This document shows positions 56,373 to 64,000 of a stretch of DNA of 64,000 bases, piece after piece. The stretch lies in assembly GCF_004745425.1 (NCBI RefSeq), contig NZ_PGGK01000005.1, positions 124,001 to 188,000 of the forward strand. The letters are read 5' to 3'. A model generated the notes under the pieces. That model saw only the letters and a program-made list of their open reading frames with translations. It had not been told where the DNA came from and ran no database searches. Positions within the stretch are counted from its first letter, which is position 1. The number at the start of each line of letters is the position of its first letter. This DNA is from Methanolobus halotolerans. GTDB taxonomy: Archaea > Halobacteriota > Methanosarcinia > Methanosarcinales > Methanosarcinaceae. A program made the translations under genes and the position numbers.

Positions 56373-56406
56373 TTTTAAGAATAGAAGGAAGGATAGGAGT
56401 TTTCTT

Positions 56407-57588
56407 ATGTCAAAGAAAGTTGTACTTGCTTATTCAGGCGGTCTTGACACTTCGGTGTGCATCCCGCTGCTCAAGGAAGAATATGGCTGCGACGAGGTAA
56501 TTACAGTCGCAGTAGATGTAGGCCAGCCAAAAGAGGATGTCGCTCAGGCAGAGGAGAAGGCGCAGAAGATCAGTGACAAGCACTTCACCCTTGATGTGCG
56601 TGATGAGTTCGTGAAAGACTACATTTTCCCTCTTATCAAGGCCAACGGAGACTATGAGGGTTATGTGATGGGCACTTCCATCGCCCGCCCGCTCATTGCT
56701 AGGAAGGTTGTCGAGATAGCGAAACAGGAAGGCGCAGTGGCACTTGCACATGGCTGTACCGGCAAGGGTAATGACCAGCTACGTTTCGAGGCTGTATTCC
56801 GCCTGACGGACATGGAGGTCATCGCACCCATGAGGGACATGAACCTCACCCGCGAGTGGGAGATCGAGTATGCGAAGAAGCACGGCATACCTGTTACCGT
56901 CACAACAGCAAAGCCCTGGAGTGTGGATGAGAATATCTGGAGCCGCAGTATCGAGGGCGGTAAACTGGAAGACCCCGGATTCATCCCGCCTGAGGAGATA
57001 TACCAGTGGACGGTGTCCCCGGAAGCAGCACCTGCCGGACAGATCCTTGTCATAGGTTTCGAGAACGGTGTCCCTGTATCCCTGGACGGTCAGAAGATGG
57101 GCGGCGTGGAACTTATCGAGAGGCTCAACGAGCTCGCAGGTTCCCACGGAATCGGAAGAACGGACATGATCGAGGACCGCGTGCTGGGTCTGAAAGCGAG
57201 GGAGAACTACGAGCACCCCGCAGCCACCGTGCTTCTGACAGCCCACAGGGACCTCGAGAAGCTGGTACTCACACGGGCGGAGCTCAAATTCAAGAAGGGT
57301 GTGGACGAGCAGTGGTCAGAGCTTGCATATTACGGCCTGGTGGACGAGCCGCTCTACCACGACCTGAATGCCTTCATAGACAAGACCCAGGAGCGAGTAA
57401 CAGGCACTGTCACCGTGAAACTTCACAAAGGCAGCGTCATCATACTGGCAAGGACATCTTCCTACGCTCTCTACTCAGAGGACCTCGTTTCATTCGACAG
57501 CGCCACCATCGACCAGAAGGACGCCGAAGGGTTCGCAAAATATCATGGCTTCCAGGCCCGGATGTACAGGAAAGTTATTGATAAGTGA
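56407..57588 (+). CDS. argG: Argininosuccinate synthase
   Basis: A 393-residue enzyme joining citrulline and aspartate with ATP. The PP-loop [10 protein letters not shown] (residues 8-17) and the downstream [12 protein letters not shown] and [14 protein letters not shown] motifs are intact. GGATAGGAG precedes the ATG by seven bases. It is the last gene of the carA-carB-argG cluster and is followed by a good terminator. Confidence 0.98.
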   Translation: MSKKVVLAYSGGLDTSVCIPLLKEEYGCDEVITVAVDVGQPKEDVAQAEEKAQKISDKHFTLDVRDEFVKDYIFPLIKANGDYEGYVMGTSIARPLIARKVVEIAKQEGAVALAHGCTGKGNDQLRFEAVFRLTDMEVIAPMRDMNLTREWEIEYAKKHGIPVTVTTAKPWSVDENIWSRSIEGGKLEDPGFIPPEEIYQWTVSPEAAPAGQILVIGFENGVPVSLDGQKMGGVELIERLNELAGSHGIGRTDMIEDRVLGLKARENYEHPAATVLLTAHRDLEKLVLTRAELKFKKGVDEQWSELAYYGLVDEPLYHDLNAFIDKTQERVTGTVTVKLHKGSVIILARTSSYALYSEDLVSFDSATIDQKDAEGFAKYHGFQARMYRKVIDK

Positions 57589-57622
57589 AATCGTATGTCA
57601 TTAGGCATACGATTATTTTTTA
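57589..57622 (+). terminator. Terminator after argG
   Basis: AATCGTATG (57589-57597) and CATACGATT (57606-57614) form a perfect 9-bp stem with an 8-base loop, starting just after the stop codon, followed by ATTTTTTAAT. Confidence 0.75.
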
Positions 57623-57779
57623 ATCTTAGGCTTTTAGAAAATATATACTTTTTTTTACAGTGTATTTCTCGCTTTAGATTTAATTTCGATAAGAACTGGT
57701 CAACAGTCTGCAAATATTAATTTATGACCTCGAATATTATCAATTGTAGTTTTCTCCAGTGTATTGAAGGTCGGAGTGA

Positions 57780-57925
57780 AAACACCTCGGAATCAACTAT
57801 AGGTGTAACGGAGATGCCTCGTACAAAGAGTTAATGTATCAATGATACCCTTAATGCATAAATGGAAGGATTGTTTTAAAAGATCGGTTGCGAAGATAGT
57901 CGTTATCCTGCAACCGGAGTAGTTT
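57780..57925 (+). ncRNA. Candidate structured RNA in a gene-poor gap
   Basis: The 401-base gap 57589-57989 has three hairpins in a row: ACACCT/AGGTGT (57782-57787, 57801-57806), GTATC/GATAC (near 57836-57848) and CGGTTGC/GCAACCG (57885-57891, 57910-57916). The last is followed by GGAGTAGTTTTTT, as in a terminator. No open frame is present. It may be a small RNA or a leader of the gene at 57990. Confidence 0.3.
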
Positions 57926-57989
57926 TTTGAATTAAAGTAACTAAATACAGAATATATTTGTAACTTTGTAAAACAGAGGAAGACATGTC

Positions 57990-58439
57990 ATGGTCGATAT
58001 AATGCTACTGCTGAATGATTATGGTTATGTCAGCCTCTTTATCACAAGTTTTCTGGCCTCAACGATTTTGCCACTTGGTTCCGAGGGTCTTGTTATACTG
58101 ATGGTCCTTGGTAACTTCAACATCCATACTGTTGTTCTTGTGGCATCAGTAGCGAATTTCCTAGGCTCATGTACTTCCTATTACATCGGATCTACGGGGA
58201 GGAATCTCCTCATAAGCAAATATATGCGTATATCCGATGAGCAGCTCAAACGTGCAGAGAACTGTTTCAGAAAATACGGCACTTTATCTCTTCTTTTCAC
58301 CTGGCTGCCGGGTATAGGAGATGCCATTACCGTAGTCGCAGGCCTCTTACGGTACAAATTCATTAACTTCGCCATATTAGTTTTCGTAGGAAAGTTTTTC
58401 AGATATGCAGCTATCGCCTACTTTGCCAGTCACTTTTGA
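57990..58439 (+). CDS. YqaA-like DedA/SNARE-associated membrane protein
   Basis: A 149-residue inner-membrane protein of the DedA/YqaA type, with four or five hydrophobic segments. STILPLGSEGLVILMVLGNF and the later FTWLPGIGDAITVVAGLLRY are family signatures, and the membrane helices around them are well formed. DedA proteins are proposed lipid scramblases or transporters; no substrate can be assigned. Confidence 0.88.
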   Translation: MVDIMLLLNDYGYVSLFITSFLASTILPLGSEGLVILMVLGNFNIHTVVLVASVANFLGSCTSYYIGSTGRNLLISKYMRISDEQLKRAENCFRKYGTLSLLFTWLPGIGDAITVVAGLLRYKFINFAILVFVGKFFRYAAIAYFASHF

Positions 58440-58524
58440 ACAAAGAAACAGAGTGAATCTTGATTTCTATGAGAACAGGTTTAGCGGATCTAGGTGTCTG
58501 GAACAAGTTCAGGAAACAGGAAGT

Positions 58525-59526
58525 TCATGCAAATATCTCGTCAGGTATCTTAAAAATAAAAGTCGAACCAATCCCAGGTTGACTTTGGACCCAGATGCGT
58601 CCCTTATGTAGCTCTACAAACTTTTTAGCAATAGACAGCCCGAGTCCTGTGCCTTGATTCTCTTTATTGCACATTTGTCCGGCCTGTTCGAAAGGTTCGA
58701 AGATGGTTTCCAGTTCTGATTTTCTGATACCAATCCCGGTATCGGCTATCATCACGGTCAGAACCTTGTCCGACATCGCTGTTGCGATATCGACACGACC
58801 CCCCTCAGGTGTGAATTTGATAGCATTGCTTGCAAGATTGAAAATTATCTGTTTTATCTTGAGTTTGTCTGCTATAATTTCTGCAAGTTCGTTGTTTGAA
58901 ACGAATGTAAGTTTAATTCTCTTCTTTGAAGCAAGGGGGTAAAGTATTGTCTTTATTTCTTCTAAAGTATCTGAAATATTGAACTTCTCCTGGTTGAGTT
59001 TCATCTGACCTGACTCGATCTTTGAAATATCAAGTATCTGATTAATCAACTCCAGCAGATGCTTTCCACTTGAAGAGATGTTACTTACAAAACGTGTCTG
59101 CTTATCATTGAGATTTCCATACATTTCCTCCATGAGCAGGTCTGAAAAGCCTATGATCGAATTAAGAGGTGTGCGAATCTCATGGCTCATATTAGCAAGG
59201 AACTCGCTCTTCGCCCGGTTGGCATGATCTGCCGTATGAGCGGCGAGTAAGATATCTTTTTCAAGTTCTATTCTCTTATTTATCTCAGTCCTTGCTTCCT
59301 GCCATCTCCTGAAAGAAAAAAAGGTAAAAGTTACTGCAAAATAAAGCGAAAGAATGAATAATACCCCAAGTTGCCACAATTCATGAAATTCCACATAAGA
59401 GAAGATGATCTCATATAGACGAAAATAGGATGAAACAAATAAAACAAGGCATCCGAATAAGAGTATCAACGTTAGTTCCTGTCGTGCAGCATTTTTTGAC
59501 AAGTGCAGATCATCAATATTAACCAT
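58525..59526 (-). CDS. Membrane sensor histidine kinase
   Basis: A 333-residue kinase. Two membrane helices (about 18-38 and 50-70) enclose a very short external loop, so sensing is likely intramembrane. It has a HisKA domain with the phosphoacceptor in NMSHEIRTPLNSIIGF, then an HATPase_c with FNLASNAIKFTPEGG, DTGIGI and GTGLGLSIAKKF. No receiver gene is adjacent, so the partner response regulator is elsewhere. The C-terminus ends after the ATPase domain (FIFKIPDEIFA). Confidence 0.93.
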   Translation of the reverse strand: MVNIDDLHLSKNAARQELTLILLFGCLVLFVSSYFRLYEIIFSYVEFHELWQLGVLFILSLYFAVTFTFFSFRRWQEARTEINKRIELEKDILLAAHTADHANRAKSEFLANMSHEIRTPLNSIIGFSDLLMEEMYGNLNDKQTRFVSNISSSGKHLLELINQILDISKIESGQMKLNQEKFNISDTLEEIKTILYPLASKKRIKLTFVSNNELAEIIADKLKIKQIIFNLASNAIKFTPEGGRVDIATAMSDKVLTVMIADTGIGIRKSELETIFEPFEQAGQMCNKENQGTGLGLSIAKKFVELHKGRIWVQSQPGIGSTFIFKIPDEIFA

Positions 59527-59814
59527 GCTTTTTTCTCCCAGGATACTGTATATAAGTATTACACTAATTATTTTGAGAATATGCTTTATTATATTTATTA
59601 AAATAAATAGTATATTAACTTATTTTATACCACCTGTATAATAAAGTATAAATGTAATCAGCTTTACTTTCTTCACTATCTTCACAATTTTGCCCGCATA
59701 CAATTGAAGCTCCCTGAATTCGACAAGTATTTATCTCATAATCCCTGACTTTGACTGTAGAATCTCTCAATGGATTTCTATAAGAGATTATCACAAATAA
59801 TGGAGTGAAATTGA

Positions 59815-59991
59815 ATGGTAGCTATTGTTGATAAGGATTTATGTACTGGATGTGGAGCATGTGTCGATTCCTGCCCTGTTGAAGCGATCTCAATGAGTGC
59901 CGAAGACCTTGCGGTAATCGATGCTGACACCTGCGTGGACTGTGGAGACTGTGTAGAAATTTGCCCGGTTGATGCAATTTCGTTAGAATAA
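59815..59991 (+). CDS. 2[4Fe-4S] ferredoxin
   Basis: A 58-residue ferredoxin. The two sites are CTGCGACVDSCP and CVDCGDCVEICP, each binding a 4Fe-4S cluster. GGAGTG lies at a good distance before ATG 59815. It is a low-potential electron carrier for ferredoxin-linked enzymes such as Fwd or Hdr. It is a single-gene unit, preceded by a 288-base gap (59527-59814) in which nothing else was found. Confidence 0.95.
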   Translation: MVAIVDKDLCTGCGACVDSCPVEAISMSAEDLAVIDADTCVDCGDCVEICPVDAISLE

Positions 59992-60028
59992 TGCCAAAAT
60001 TTCCTGTTTCTTTTTTAATTTGAGTACT

Positions 60029-60142
60029 ATGGAGGCATGCCGTAAAATAAAAGATATCGCGAGATCGTCAAATGATACAAATAAGGGTCCCGGGATTACC
60101 TGGCTCAAAGACCCGGCCGGGAATATCCTGTTTATAATTTAA
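60029..60142 (+). pseudogene. Fragment of a VOC/glyoxalase-like gene
   Basis: A 37-codon frame with GPGITWLKDPAGNILFII at the end, which resembles the last strand and metal-ligand region of VOC-superfamily proteins (KDPAGN-type). The preceding part is too short for the fold. Probably a remnant left by deletion. Confidence 0.35.
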
Positions 60143-60222
60143 GATGCCAGTTTACTGCCTGACATATATTCAAATTCTTAAATACAGACAAAATATTCAA
60201 ACTAAAAGAAAAAAAGGTATAT

Positions 60223-60888
60223 TCAACCCTTATTTGAACCAAGATACTTACTGAACCATTCCCCTGCCAGCCTGGCTGCTTCTTCCAGCGTTCCCGGTTC
60301 CTCGAAAAGATGGGTCGCACCGCGAACCAGCTCCATTCTCTTTTCTGAGTCCAGTCTTTCTAAAGCCCACTTGTTCATCTCTATTACAGGACTATCCATG
60401 TTGCCCACGATCAGCAATGTGGGTGCTTTTACGTTTGCCAATGCCCTGTCTGCAAGGTCGGGCCTTCCTCCCCTCGAAACTACGGCCCTGGTCTGGCCGG
60501 GTCTCTCACTGGCAGCAATAAGGGCTGCAGCAGCGCCTGTACTTGCACCGAAGTATCCTATTTTAAGATTGGCAGTTGCCGGATTTTCAACAACCCAGTC
60601 TGTGACTGCAACAAGGCGTTCGGCAAGCATTTCTATATCAAAACGAAACTGTGCGGTTTGATTGTCAATCTCCTCCTCCCCCGGAGTCAGCAGATCGAAC
60701 AGAAGAGTAGCAAGCCCCTGTCCTTGGAGATAACCAGCCACAAACCTGTTCCTGGGACTGAATCTACTGCTACCGCTTCCGTGTGCAAATATAACAATAC
60801 CTTTTGCACCACCGGGAATGTCGAGGTTCCCTCCAAGGGATATTGAATCAATAGTGATCTTGACACTGTTCTCTTCCTTATCTGCCAT
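60223..60888 (-). CDS. Dienelactone hydrolase-like alpha/beta hydrolase
   Basis: A 221-residue hydrolase. It has IVIFAHGSGSSRFSPRNRFV (oxyanion region), the nucleophile region GYFGASTGAAAAL with Ser in GASTG, and an acidic residue and His (GATHLFEE) near the C-terminus. The substrate is unknown. ATG 60888 follows a strong GGGGGTAAG site; an upstream in-frame start would overlap the PRTase gene. It lies four bases after the PRTase gene. In some actinobacteria, fused PRTase/hydrolase proteins of this kind are known, which supports a shared role. Confidence 0.88.
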   Translation of the reverse strand: MADKEENSVKITIDSISLGGNLDIPGGAKGIVIFAHGSGSSRFSPRNRFVAGYLQGQGLATLLFDLLTPGEEEIDNQTAQFRFDIEMLAERLVAVTDWVVENPATANLKIGYFGASTGAAAALIAASERPGQTRAVVSRGGRPDLADRALANVKAPTLLIVGNMDSPVIEMNKWALERLDSEKRMELVRGATHLFEEPGTLEEAARLAGEWFSKYLGSNKG

Positions 60889-60892
60889 CTTC

Positions 60893-61564
60893 TTACCCCC
60901 TTGAAGGCATAACGGGTCCGGCCATTTCATCAGCTTTCTTCAGCAGGTCGCATACTTCCTTGTCGCTTGTCTGGGCAAAATTCTCATACCATGCTCCCAC
61001 ACCGTAGAAAGGCTCAGGTGTTGTCAGACACACAGTCCTATCAACCTCTGCCGCAAACTCGTCACATGCTTCCCTGGACGCAGTCGGTACTGCCACGATT
61101 ATTTTGTCCGGGTTCTGCTTTCTCAGGGCCTGGAATGCTGCTTTCATGGTAGCGCCTGTAGCTAGCCCGTCATCTATAAGAATGGCTGTCTTTCCAGTAA
61201 CATCCAGTTCAGGCTTACCTTTACGATACATTTCTTCTCTTCTTTCCAGTTCCACCCTTTCTGACGCAACGACCGAATCGATCGCTTCCCCGGTTATCTG
61301 CATGGACTGCACCACACCCATGTTCATGATCTTTACGCCCCCGCTTGAAATGGCTCCCATAGCAAGTTCCTCATAACCCGGGACCCCCAGTTTCCTTACA
61401 ATAAAAACATCAAGTTCCACATCAAGTTCCTTTGCTACTTCAAAAGCCACTGGAACTCCTCCTCTTGGAAGCGCAAGTAAAATAACATCCTCATGTCCGG
61501 AATATTCGGAAAGCGCCTCTGCGAGCTTTTTTCCGGCATCTGTTCGATCCTTAAAGATTACCAT
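60893..61564 (-). CDS. Phosphoribosyltransferase-family protein (paralogue A)
   Basis: A 223-residue type I PRTase-like protein. LALPRGGVPVAFEVAKEL and the PRPP-binding TAILIDDGLATGATMKAAFQ are intact, as are VRKLGVPGYEELAMGAI and later VAVPTASREACDEF. The substrate base is unknown. ATG 61564 (residue 7 of the longest frame) is the likely start. It shares clear motifs with the gene at 63227-63853 and is probably in an operon with the hydrolase downstream. Confidence 0.88.
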   Translation of the reverse strand: MVIFKDRTDAGKKLAEALSEYSGHEDVILLALPRGGVPVAFEVAKELDVELDVFIVRKLGVPGYEELAMGAISSGGVKIMNMGVVQSMQITGEAIDSVVASERVELERREEMYRKGKPELDVTGKTAILIDDGLATGATMKAAFQALRKQNPDKIIVAVPTASREACDEFAAEVDRTVCLTTPEPFYGVGAWYENFAQTSDKEVCDLLKKADEMAGPVMPSRG

Positions 61565-61712
61565 ATAATACCCACTCCACATTGTAGTTTCTAAGGCCTG
61601 CTATTTTACTGATTCGCTTAGAACAGAAAACAAACCTACTGATCATATCGATAAGCCTGTTCAATTTCCCGGATAGGGCCTTTTATATACAAAAAAAGCG
61701 AAGTAAATCCCG

Positions 61713-62297
61713 ATGGCTTCAAAATCCTTTTTCAATGAAATTGTGCGAAAAGGCATTCATCTGACATCTATCCTGATAGTACTTGTCTACGCTTTTTTCG
61801 GGAAGCAGGCCACCCTTAGCCTTCTCATTACATATCTGGTGATAATCCTGACCATCGAACATCTGAGGCTTGACAGGGGATTCAAACTTCCTTTTGTCAG
61901 TTTTCTGCTGAGAAAGAAAGAGGTCTCAGGCCTTGGCTCACACGTCTACTTCACCCTCGGTGCCCTTATTGCGGTAGCTGTATTTAGTGAACATGTCGCC
62001 TATGCTGCCATACTTATGACAACCTTCGGAGATGCCAGTGCAGCGCTTGTAGGTAAAAGGATTGGAAAGATCAGGATATTCGGCAATGGCAAGTCTCTTG
62101 AAGGTCTTATTGCGGAATTGTGTATTGATCTTGTGATAGGCTATATTTTCCTTTCCAGCTGGCAGGCAGCTATTTTGATGGCTGCAGTGGCAACGATGGT
62201 GGAGACATATTTTGTGAAAATCGATGACAACCTTGCAATTCCCATATTTTCAGGTTTTTCTGTAGAGATATTATTCTTCCTGAGTTCCTATTTCTGA
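61713..62297 (+). CDS. CTP-dependent diacylglycerol/polyprenol kinase-like membrane protein
   Basis: A 194-residue membrane protein of the dolichol/phytol kinase and CDP-DAG synthase-like superfamily. The N-terminal VRKGIHLTSILI motif and the Asp-bearing TTFGDASAALVGKRIGK are characteristic, and GNGKSLEGLIAE follows. It has about six hydrophobic segments. Likely role: phosphorylating a lipid alcohol in membrane or glycan precursor synthesis. The exact substrate cannot be predicted. Confidence 0.82.
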   Translation: MASKSFFNEIVRKGIHLTSILIVLVYAFFGKQATLSLLITYLVIILTIEHLRLDRGFKLPFVSFLLRKKEVSGLGSHVYFTLGALIAVAVFSEHVAYAAILMTTFGDASAALVGKRIGKIRIFGNGKSLEGLIAELCIDLVIGYIFLSSWQAAILMAAVATMVETYFVKIDDNLAIPIFSGFSVEILFFLSSYF

Positions 62298-62375
62298 TAA
62301 ATCTCTGAATAAGATTACGTGATACAAATTACTTACGACGTTATTTTTCCCATATATTTTCGCAGTTAAAGCAAA

Positions 62376-62406
62376 TTGGATTGTTTTCAATACAATCTAA
62401 TTTTTT
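62376..62406 (+). terminator. Likely terminator of the lipid-kinase-like gene
   Basis: TTGGATTGT (62376-62384) and ACAATCTAA (62392-62400) pair in eight of nine positions, followed by TTTTTT. It is separated from the stop by about 80 bases. Confidence 0.5.
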
Positions 62407-62484
62407 GAAAAGGTTTTTATAGATCGCGAATATAGGCTATTATATCCGAAAATTACTAGCCGGAAATATTACGAGGTAATAAAT

Positions 62485-62664
62485 ATGACATCATGGGAAT
62501 ATGAAATAAGATCAGTTAGATTTGGTGAATTGGACCTCACAAAGCAGGACCTGAATGAACTCGGCGTAGATGGCTGGGAGCTGGTCAAATTCTCCGACGA
62601 CATTGATGATAATGGTATGATCAAGGCCTTTTTCAAAAGACCGCTTGACTGTCTTGAAACATGA
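62485..62664 (+). CDS. Small DUF4177-like protein
   Basis: A 59-residue protein. WEYEIRSVRFGELDLTK and LGVDGWELVKFSDDID are the DUF4177-like core (tryptophan, then GWELV). ATG 62485 follows ACGAGGTAATAAAT. Function unknown. Confidence 0.8.
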   Translation: MTSWEYEIRSVRFGELDLTKQDLNELGVDGWELVKFSDDIDDNGMIKAFFKRPLDCLET

Positions 62665-62810
62665 TCATATCATTTAATGTTCTTTATTATATCACATAAC
62701 TCCTTTTTAAAATTACAAATTGTTACTGTTCCTTCTGTTTCTTCTCTGCAGGTAGATTCTACGTTAATGCTTTAAACCTTATTCTCTTTGATGATATTGG
62801 GGAGTGACCA

Positions 62811-63176
62811 ATGAGAAAATTCTTGAAATGGCTGATAGCTATGGTACTTGTGGCAGCAGCGGTGCTTGCTGCAGGATGTACAGATTCCGGGCCAACGGAC
62901 GATTCCGCTGATGATCAGGAGCAGGTTCAAACGAATGAAGTTTCTATGATGAGCCTTCAGTTCCAGCCTCAGAACATCAGGGTTTCAGCAGGGGATACTG
63001 TTACGTGGACAAATGATGATGCTGTGGCCCATACCGCCACTGCAGATAACGGTGAGTTCGATTCCGGGGTTCTTGAACCCGGCCAGACTTATTCCCATGC
63101 TTTTGAGGAACCTGGTACCTATGATTACATATGTACGATACATCCTTCCATGGTGGGTACTGTTACAGTACAATAA
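62811..63176 (+). CDS. Cupredoxin-like lipoprotein
   Basis: A 121-residue exported protein. The lipobox LAAGC (Cys22) follows a signal helix, then a Ser/Asp-rich linker and a plastocyanin-like domain. Type 1 copper ligands are H in VAHTATAD, C in YICTIHP, H in the same segment and M in HPSMVG. It is an electron carrier or copper protein on the outer face. No partner oxidase is in the window. It is followed 50 bases later by the second PRTase gene. Confidence 0.92.
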   Translation: MRKFLKWLIAMVLVAAAVLAAGCTDSGPTDDSADDQEQVQTNEVSMMSLQFQPQNIRVSAGDTVTWTNDDAVAHTATADNGEFDSGVLEPGQTYSHAFEEPGTYDYICTIHPSMVGTVTVQ

Positions 63177-63226
63177 GCGCATTCCGGAACTGATCCAGAG
63201 ATGATTTCTCTTAACTGGAGGTATAA

Positions 63227-63853
63227 ATGTTTGATGATCGCAGGGATGCCGGTATAAAACTTGCAGAATCCCTGGATAAGTACAGAGAAAGTAAAGCACT
63301 GGTACTTGCCATCCCCAGGGGCGGAGTGGAGGTTGGCTGCCAGGTAGCTGCCTACCTGGATGCGGATTTTTCTTTGCTGATCACAAGGAAACTTCCGTTT
63401 CCCGATAACCCGGAAGCAGGATTCGGGGCAATTGCAGAAGATGGTAGTTTATTTCTTTTCAGAGATGCCACAATGTGGCTGTCACAGGATCTGATAGACA
63501 GGATCGTGGAAGAGCAGTCTGCAGAGATCCGGAGAAGAATAGGGATCCTGAGAAAAGGCAAACCTTTGCCGGAAATAAGAGACAGGACTGTCATACTGGT
63601 TGATGACGGGCTTGCTATGGGTTCTACTATGAGGGCTTCCATCATGCTATGCAAGAAGGAAAAAGCCGCAATGATCGTTGTCGCAGTCCCGGTTGCAGGG
63701 AGGGAGGTTGCTGAAGACATCGGAAAAATGGTCGATGATCTAGTGGTGCTTGATACACCCGGGAACTTCATGGCCGTTGCCCAGGTTTATAGGAACTGGT
63801 ATGATGTTTCTGATAAAGAAGTACTGGAGATAATGGAAAAAGGTTGTTTGTGA
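63227..63853 (+). CDS. Phosphoribosyltransferase-family protein (paralogue B)
   Basis: A 208-residue paralogue of the gene at 60893-61564. LAIPRGGVEVGCQVAAYL, ITRKLPFPDNPEAGFGAI, VILVDDGLAMGSTMRASI and VAVPVAGREVAEDI correspond to the other copy. It differs in being downstream of the cupredoxin and not paired with the hydrolase. GGAGGTATAA precedes the ATG by four bases. The substrate is unknown. Confidence 0.88.
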   Translation: MFDDRRDAGIKLAESLDKYRESKALVLAIPRGGVEVGCQVAAYLDADFSLLITRKLPFPDNPEAGFGAIAEDGSLFLFRDATMWLSQDLIDRIVEEQSAEIRRRIGILRKGKPLPEIRDRTVILVDDGLAMGSTMRASIMLCKKEKAAMIVVAVPVAGREVAEDIGKMVDDLVVLDTPGNFMAVAQVYRNWYDVSDKEVLEIMEKGCL

Positions 63854-63927
63854 AACTTTATTCAGAAAAAAATGATCAGTAACGCAAAAACTCAGAACTA
63901 TACAAAAAGAAAAAGAGATAGTGACCA

Positions 63928-64000
63928 TCAGGCCAAAATCTCTTTCCTGACCTTTTTCTTCAACGGAGTTGAAGTTGCAGGTTCATGCGTGGTTGTTGAC
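63928..64000 (-). CDS. C-terminal end of a gene running off the right edge
   Basis: An open frame of 24 codons enters from the right edge and ends with TGA at 63928-63930, coding for a basic tail ending TPLKKKVRKEILA. Too short to assign; it could be chance. Confidence 0.3.
   Translation of the reverse strand, partial: STTTHEPATSTPLKKKVRKEILA

Noticed and set aside
57006-57581. A 191-codon plus-strand frame inside argG
   Set aside because: It is an Arg/Pro-rich shadow in another frame of a strongly conserved gene.

Overview
The window comes from a methanogenic archaeon, most likely a cytochrome-containing member of the Methanosarcinales (Methanosarcinaceae). The evidence is a thermosome, archaeal GatE, formylmethanofuran dehydrogenase subunits B and D, an HdrA fused to an MvhD-like tail with its own polyferredoxin, a heme exporter (ccmABC), DUF1699 and DUF2119 genes, and archaeal TATA-type promoters. 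No rRNA gene and no intact tRNA gene was found.

The window has two halves. Positions 1 to about 25.5 kb are AT-rich and accessory, with long gaps, many orphan genes and many broken ones. This half holds a complete type I restriction-modification operon (hsdR-hsdM-hsdS, 2.6-8.0 kb), a HEPN-like protein, a decayed tyrosine recombinase (8.5-9.4 kb) and a KAP-type P-loop NTPase behind a broken membrane transglutaminase. It also holds an EVE-like/HNH nuclease paired with a PD-(D/E)xK nuclease (14.3-15.9 kb), an RNase III-like protein with altered active-site residues, a second membrane transglutaminase followed by a HEAT-repeat protein (16.7-19.4 kb), a YgjP-type metallopeptidase and several small membrane proteins. 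Two near-identical 132-bp MITEs lie in opposite orientations at 16.5 and 25.1 kb. A tRNA-like remnant at 1.3-1.4 kb may mark an old integration site. This half reads as a defence island assembled by integration and now partly decaying.

Positions 25.8-64 kb are denser, higher in GC and mostly core genes: thermosome, DUF2119 and TlyA-like methyltransferase, HAD phosphatase, old-yellow-enzyme-like flavoprotein, ccmABC, a sulfite-oxidase-like lipoprotein and winged-helix regulators. These are followed by an Fe-S protein-fwdB-fwdD operon, a ferredoxin:thioredoxin reductase catalytic subunit, a cupin and hybrid cluster protein (hcp). Next come HdrA with its polyferredoxin, gatE, a TolB-like propeller, carA-carB-argG, a YqaA/DedA membrane protein, a histidine kinase, a 2[4Fe-4S] ferredoxin, two PRTase paralogues, a CTP-dependent-kinase-like membrane protein and a cupredoxin lipoprotein.

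The core half suggests redox chemistry linked to methanogenesis (HdrA/polyferredoxin, Fwd, ferredoxin, cytochrome c maturation) together with nitrosative or oxidative stress handling (Hcp, ferredoxin:thioredoxin reductase, cupredoxin). The accessory half is the best place to look for undescribed systems. The strongest candidates are the EVE-HNH plus PD-(D/E)xK pair, the RNase III-like gene beside it, and the repeated arrangement of a membrane transglutaminase followed by a large cytosolic protein.
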